DNA from: Imbricaverruca yamaguchii
Lineage: Eukaryota; Arthropoda; Thecostraca; Neoverrucidae
NCBI GenBank assembly: GCA_034440575.1
Contig: JAOTOL010001505.1
Coordinates: forward strand, 186,001 to 250,000
Direction of reading: 5' to 3'
Length of the DNA: 64,000 nt
A model generated the notes under the pieces. It worked only from the letters and a program-made list of their open reading frames with translations, had not been told where the DNA came from and made no database searches. The translations under genes and the position numbers were made by a program. Below are positions 59,345-64,000 of this stretch, piece after piece (position 1 is the stretch's first letter; each line of letters opens with the position of its first letter).

Positions 59345-60622
59345 ACATCATCATCATATCATATCATATATATTTCGGGATTTATAAGAGGCAAGGGCCT
59401 GTTTGACCCGATCGCATCAAGCTCGAACTGGAAATACACAAGGTGACTCAAAGCACAATACACAACACACCTCAGGATTGATAATCAAATCGCTGTTCGA
59501 ACCAGAATGCATCTATTCTGGTCTTGAACTGGTTCAGAGTATTAGAACAGACTACTTGTTCTGGGAGAGAGTTCCAGTCCCTGACTGCTCGAACACTCAG
59601 ATGGTTTCGTCTCACTCTTGTGAATGCAGCAGGCTTCGCCACCTTCAAGGAGTGGCCTCTGGTTGACAACTGTGGTGACAACCGAACCATGTCTTCTTGG
59701 CGTAAACCGATAAGACCATGCAACAGTTGGTACATGAGGATCATGTCACCACGACGCCTCCTGTATTGCAGTGAATGTAGTCGTAACATTTGTAGGCGAT
59801 CTTTATAAGGAAGGTGTCTGACTTCCGGCATTAGCTTGGTTGCTCGGCGCTGTACTCTCTCAACCATTTTCTGGTCCGCCTTATTAAAAGGGACCCCAGA
59901 CCGCATTACCATATTCTAGGTGTGGTCTGACCAGATATTTGTAAAGGAGGGAAGCATCTGAGCATCAATTTGTGCAAAGGACCTCTTAATAAGTCCGATA
60001 ACTCTGTTGGCTTTTGAGACTGCTGAGCCTGCTTGCGTTCGGAACTTCAGATCTTGATCAATAAAGATGCCCAGATCCTTTTCCTCTGTGACTTGATGTA
60101 GCTGGGTGTTCCGTAGGCTATATGAATGCCGTCTGTTTTTGCTTCCAAGGTGAAGGATTTTGCACTTGGACGTGTTGAAGGGCATAAACCATTTTTCAGA
60201 CCACTCCCATAATGTATCAAGGTCTGACTGCATTTGGTCCAGGCCTGAAAGATTGCGAATGTTGCAATACAACTTTGTGTCATCTGCAGACAGCTTCAGG
60301 CCACAATTCACACACTGTGGAAGGTCATTAACAAATAACAAAAATAGAGTTGGGCCAAGCACTGATCCTTGGGGTATCCCACTAGTGACCATAGCCCAAT
60401 CAGACTTTGCTCCATTTATCACAACTCTTTGCTGTCTTACAGACAAAAATGCTGAAATCCATGCCAGAACCTTTCCTCGAATTCTTAAGTCATGTAGTTT
60501 GCTCATCAGTCGCAGGTGGAGGACAGTGTCAAATGCTTTCCTGAAATCCAAGTACGCAACATCCACAAGATTGCCATCCTCCAACATCCGGGTCCAATCC
60601 TCCATATAACCAATCGTCCAAT
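59345..60622 (-). pseudogene. 5'-truncated CR1-like LINE
   Basis: The minus strand begins within the reverse transcriptase: DVAYLDFRKAFDTVLHLRLM, then VTSGIPQGSVLGPTLFLLFV, LKLSADDTKLYCN (the active-site Asp-Asp), WFMPFNTSKCKILHLGS, a broken LVRPHLEYGNAVWGP (frame shifts near 59950 and 59890), VERVQRRATKLMPEVRHLPY and the terminal VRDWNSLPEQVVCSNTLNQF. Downstream, ATC-type simple repeats at 59347-59370 may mark the 3' end. The endonuclease domain and the start of the reverse transcriptase are missing, and frame changes make it inactive. Confidence 0.88.
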
Positions 60623-60663
60623 CCTCCTAATAACATCGTAAGCATGTGTTGCTAATTTTCCAG

Positions 60664-60905
60664 GGCAAATCACACCGCTGCAGGGGAGAATACTCCTCCG
60701 GTTTGTGTGTTCTCCGAAGTACTGGCCGGTACCGCAACTGCAGCACAAGCATTCGAAGAAGGTGCACGACGAACGTGTTCTGAAAATGTCCTGCAAAAAA
60801 TATGCGCCACACAGCGCAATTTGCCGGACGAGCTCTATCGACCATCCTCAACTTTTGAAGACACAACGCGACTGGATACATTATATAATTATGTAACACT
60901 AGAAG
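60664..60905 (+). CDS. Internal exon candidate, unknown protein
   Basis: Good acceptor tgttgctaattttccag|G and donor GAAG|GTGATG (another, GAAA|GTAATG, lies about 24 bases on, same phase). The frame reads ENTPPVCVFSEVLAGTATAA, then AFEEGARRTCSENVLQKICA and TFEDTTRLDTLYNYVTLEG. It enters needing one base and exits with one base. There are three cysteines and one Asn-His-Thr sequon. Composition is balanced and non-repetitive, unlike the surroundings. It directly abuts the truncated LINE. No family is recognised, and I found no partner exons. Confidence 0.4.
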
Positions 60906-60999
60906 GTGATGTTTATACCGAAGTAGAAAGTAATGGGAAAATATTTTATTCGGACAGGGGCACAGCCAGGATTTTCTTTTCGGCTGTACCATAGCAAAT

Positions 61000-63540
61000 G
61001 TCATGGAATAGCGACCGCACTCGGCGCGCTTCGTGAGTCGAAAATGTAAAAATTCAAAATTTATTGTTTGATCTCGTGCATTTTTTGTTGCTAATGGGGA
61101 CCGTGGAACCCGGTCGCTTCGTTGGCTGTCCCTCTGTTATCGGACATATCTGGGTTCAAATGCATGCTATATGACTATTTTCTGTTTGATATGTACTAGG
61201 CCTGAAGAAATTGAAAATATTTTTTCTTTAAAATAAAAGGGGTGAGGGGAGAATTTCAAGAGGTTTTTAAATTTTTTTATTTTTTGGAGGGGGGAGTTTG
61301 GGAATGTTGAATTTAAATTTAGAGAAGGTTAAGGATTTTACAAAGGAGAAAAAAAAAAAAATACATTCTGCGTTTTATGTACTTTAGGCCTGAACGTCGG
61401 CTTCGTTTTAAAGGCCTTCAAAGAACAGTGCAAAGCAATTGAAAGAAAACAAGTACCACAGACAGCATATCATGATGATCTACCATGGTAACACAGGTGA
61501 TAGAGAAGACGTGATGAATGTGTGAATCGCATTTCCTCCGGCCAAGGTTAATCAATTCGATCGCTACGAATCGATCGATGGAATAGTTCGAGGTGGAGCA
61601 AGGAACACCACGAGAGGATAAACACACCAGCAACCCACCACACACGAGTATAAATATAAGGCATGTGGGTGCGCACATTACACACTATGCTCAAGCTTCA
61701 TAGGCTCGAAGCCGGTTGACCGAATTGCAACGTGTCAATGAATACACACATGTACAACATGTAATCAGAGATGATAAGTCAGCGCCTCGACTGCGTACGT
61801 TGGTTACAGCTGAATGTAGGCTAATGAGACAGCCATAGACGAACCTGCAATCTTCTTCCGAAGTACTTTTTGTTATTGTTGTCAAGAAATGGATCATGAC
61901 AATGTCCATTTCTGCGCTAGTTTGCATTAGCAGAAGGCACATTCTATACAGTTGTGGCGATTCCTTTGATACACCTGCTGACTGAAAACAGCGGCACAGG
62001 TGGCGCTGTTAAATTAAATTGACAATGTTAAGTCACCATGTCGGAGATATGTCGCTGAGACAGCAGTGAACTGTCTTATCTGGGACAATTTTGGCGCGAT
62101 CAACTTCACTGAATGACCTTGCTTAGCCTAGACTAGCCTAGTACTGGACAGTGAACAACGTACTGGACAGTGAAGTCATGGAGGTTTAAGACGTCTGCTT
62201 TCTCTCAATTAGCGTAACAAATTAAAAATGAAAAAAAATGGAAGCATCACCAAGACATTTTTGTCACACATATCACCACAGATACCAACAATATTACGAC
62301 TCTTATTAATGCATCTGGGGGCAGCTGTATAATTGCATGTGACGTCATCCAGGCGTCGAAAACAAACTATAATTGACGGCTTAAATGGGTTTCCATGTCC
62401 TAGACACGTCGATTGGTTCGTTTGTACCACCCAGTCGTCGGTGGACATGAGGAAAAAGTTATGCTTGTTTTGCCTTTGAAGCAGCTGGAGCGATGGAAAG
62501 TCGACCAATTTGCACGAAGAATGCGTCTTGTGGCCATGTTAGCTGTGATTGTAAATGGGAACCACCGAACATGCAGACGTACAACAAGATGACGCATAAG
62601 ACGTACAACAAGATGAAGTACAGCATACTTTGAGAATGCTGTTGTAGCAAGGTGGTAGCGACGGTGCGTTCACTGCCAAAATATGAAAAGGAAATTAATC
62701 ATAGTCATAATCATAGTCGTATATTGAGTTCTCCATATTCATGGCTTTTCAGCACTCGCGTCAATACATGGTTCAATGATAAAAGAGAAACTCGAATTAT
62801 GAAAAACACTAAATAACACAAAATATCAATGGAAAAAGATACAATGATATAACATGCCATGAAATACGCCCATGAGCATGAGCCCTATTATTCCACGTGC
62901 TGACCGCCCGATACATCAATGCTTCTGATGATGGCCCACCAGACAGTGTCATGCCAAGCGAGTAATGTATTATGCTATACCGACTATGCCTGCTGACTAC
63001 CACCTCCATATCGCTCAGATGGAAGTCTTTCAATTCCCGGTAGAAACCTGAATGTGCACAGATGTAATACATCTGGTTTCCGTGCTGAAATTTGCAGTGC
63101 TGTAGGTAATATCCATAGGCATCACCAATATGCATATTGCTTCTGAATCATGATCTTCTTTCGCTGTTATTTCCATAATGTCGACGCACGTTTCGTATAC
63201 AACAGCATACTTGGCTATGCACTATTGCAGGCTCGATTGATATGAGGCTTTCCTATGGCCAGCTATTCAAAAGTTAGGACAGCCAGCTTAGGAACGTCTC
63301 AGGATGCCAATACATATGTCATCTTTCTGCATATTCACTGCATTTCACTGCATATTCACTGCATATTCAGTACAATCGGTTGCATCTGTTTTTTGTCTTT
63401 CTGTTTGCAGATAGGCTACCACCAGATATTAGTAGAAGTGGCCAAAGGAGCACCTCAGCTAGGTGGCAAGCTAGTAACACGAAGGAACTACTGGAGCCAC
63501 AGTGAAATGTGTTATAACGGGGAAAGGGCGAAAATGGATC
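61000..63540. other. Gene-poor interval to the right end
   Basis: No supported gene. Poly-A/T runs occur at 61220-61370. TGCATATTCACTGCATTTCAC repeats briefly at 63340. Confidence 0.45.
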
Positions 63541-63559
63541 CGTGCATGTACGCATGCAC

Positions 63560-63850
63560 AAGCACACATACCTGCATATGTACACACACACACACACATG
63601 AAAAATGTACAACTACACATACACACTCACACATCATTTATTCAAATATATACATACACATATACTAGCATGCACATACATAAACACACACATATGCATT
63701 CATTCACATTTACACACATACACATGCGCGCACCTACATATGCACACTTATATGTACATGCAATTAAGCATATAACTACATATACATCATCACGTATGCT
63801 TATACTTGCTGATCCAGCTGTACTCACACATCCTTATATAACCACCCACA
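63560..63850. repeat. CA/CATA-rich low-complexity tract
   Basis: Irregular ACACATACAC-type sequence. The Thr/His-rich open frames are compositional. Confidence 0.85.
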
Positions 63851-64000
63851 TATAATACCTCTGTTCTTTTTTGTCGTGTGCAATTGATCAAGTTAAATTT
63901 TGCTTGCCAGTTAGTTTGTAATACATATATAAGTCAATGAAATAAGTCCTGATAACGTTGGTATGTCTTCCTTCTTAATATGCACATGATTACAGGAAGG

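Overview
This is a eukaryotic, animal-type window. It holds spliced coding sequence, tRNA-derived SINEs with target-site duplications, decayed CR1/Jockey-like LINE fragments, long microsatellites and an unusual density of GC-rich minisatellites. There are no bacterial operons, CRISPR arrays or rRNA genes. The sequence alone does not settle the species. An invertebrate with a large, repeat-rich genome is the best guess; CCTAACCTAACC blocks recall the TTAGG repeat but are not telomeres.

Left 12 kb: the main gene is on the minus strand, from a start codon at 11785 to a stop near 2363. Six exons join with matching phases: 11785-11423, 9227-8986, 7896-5934, 5689-5357, 5131-4668 and 2618-2363. The predicted product is a secreted protein of about 1,206 residues. 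It has a signal peptide, a Gly/Tyr/Asp/His-rich centre with 17-residue tandem repeats, three 12-residue repeats carrying an Asn-Glu-Thr sequon, and a Gly-Glu-His-rich tail. It looks like an extracellular structural or matrix protein; I cannot name a known family. Intron 1 contains seven TGACGTCA (CRE) palindromes in tandem. The flank beyond the stop holds a 1.7-kb array of a 32-bp unit containing CACATGTG. Short coding-like pieces lie at 1-62 (+) and 364-597 (-).

Middle (12-42 kb): mostly gene-poor. It holds microsatellites, minisatellites with units of 22, 23, 25, 26, 27, 45 and 80 bp, two SINE families with clear target-site duplications, LINE remnants at 16.5, 18.1, 19.8, 29.4 and 37.1-37.7 kb, dispersed repeat families and several hairpins. 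At 37.5 kb a SINE sits inside a LINE.

Right (42-64 kb): GC-rich coding-like segments at 43-44 kb, including a possible terminal exon followed by AATAAA. Then come a 31-bp array carrying ten TGAGTCA (AP-1) sites, a 99-bp array with CCTAA blocks, and 22-bp and 38/41-bp minisatellites. A 5'-truncated CR1-like LINE lies at 59.3-60.6 kb and a well-formed internal exon candidate at 60.66-60.91 kb (+). Apart from the six-exon gene, exon calls are tentative and rest on reading-frame quality and splice signals only.
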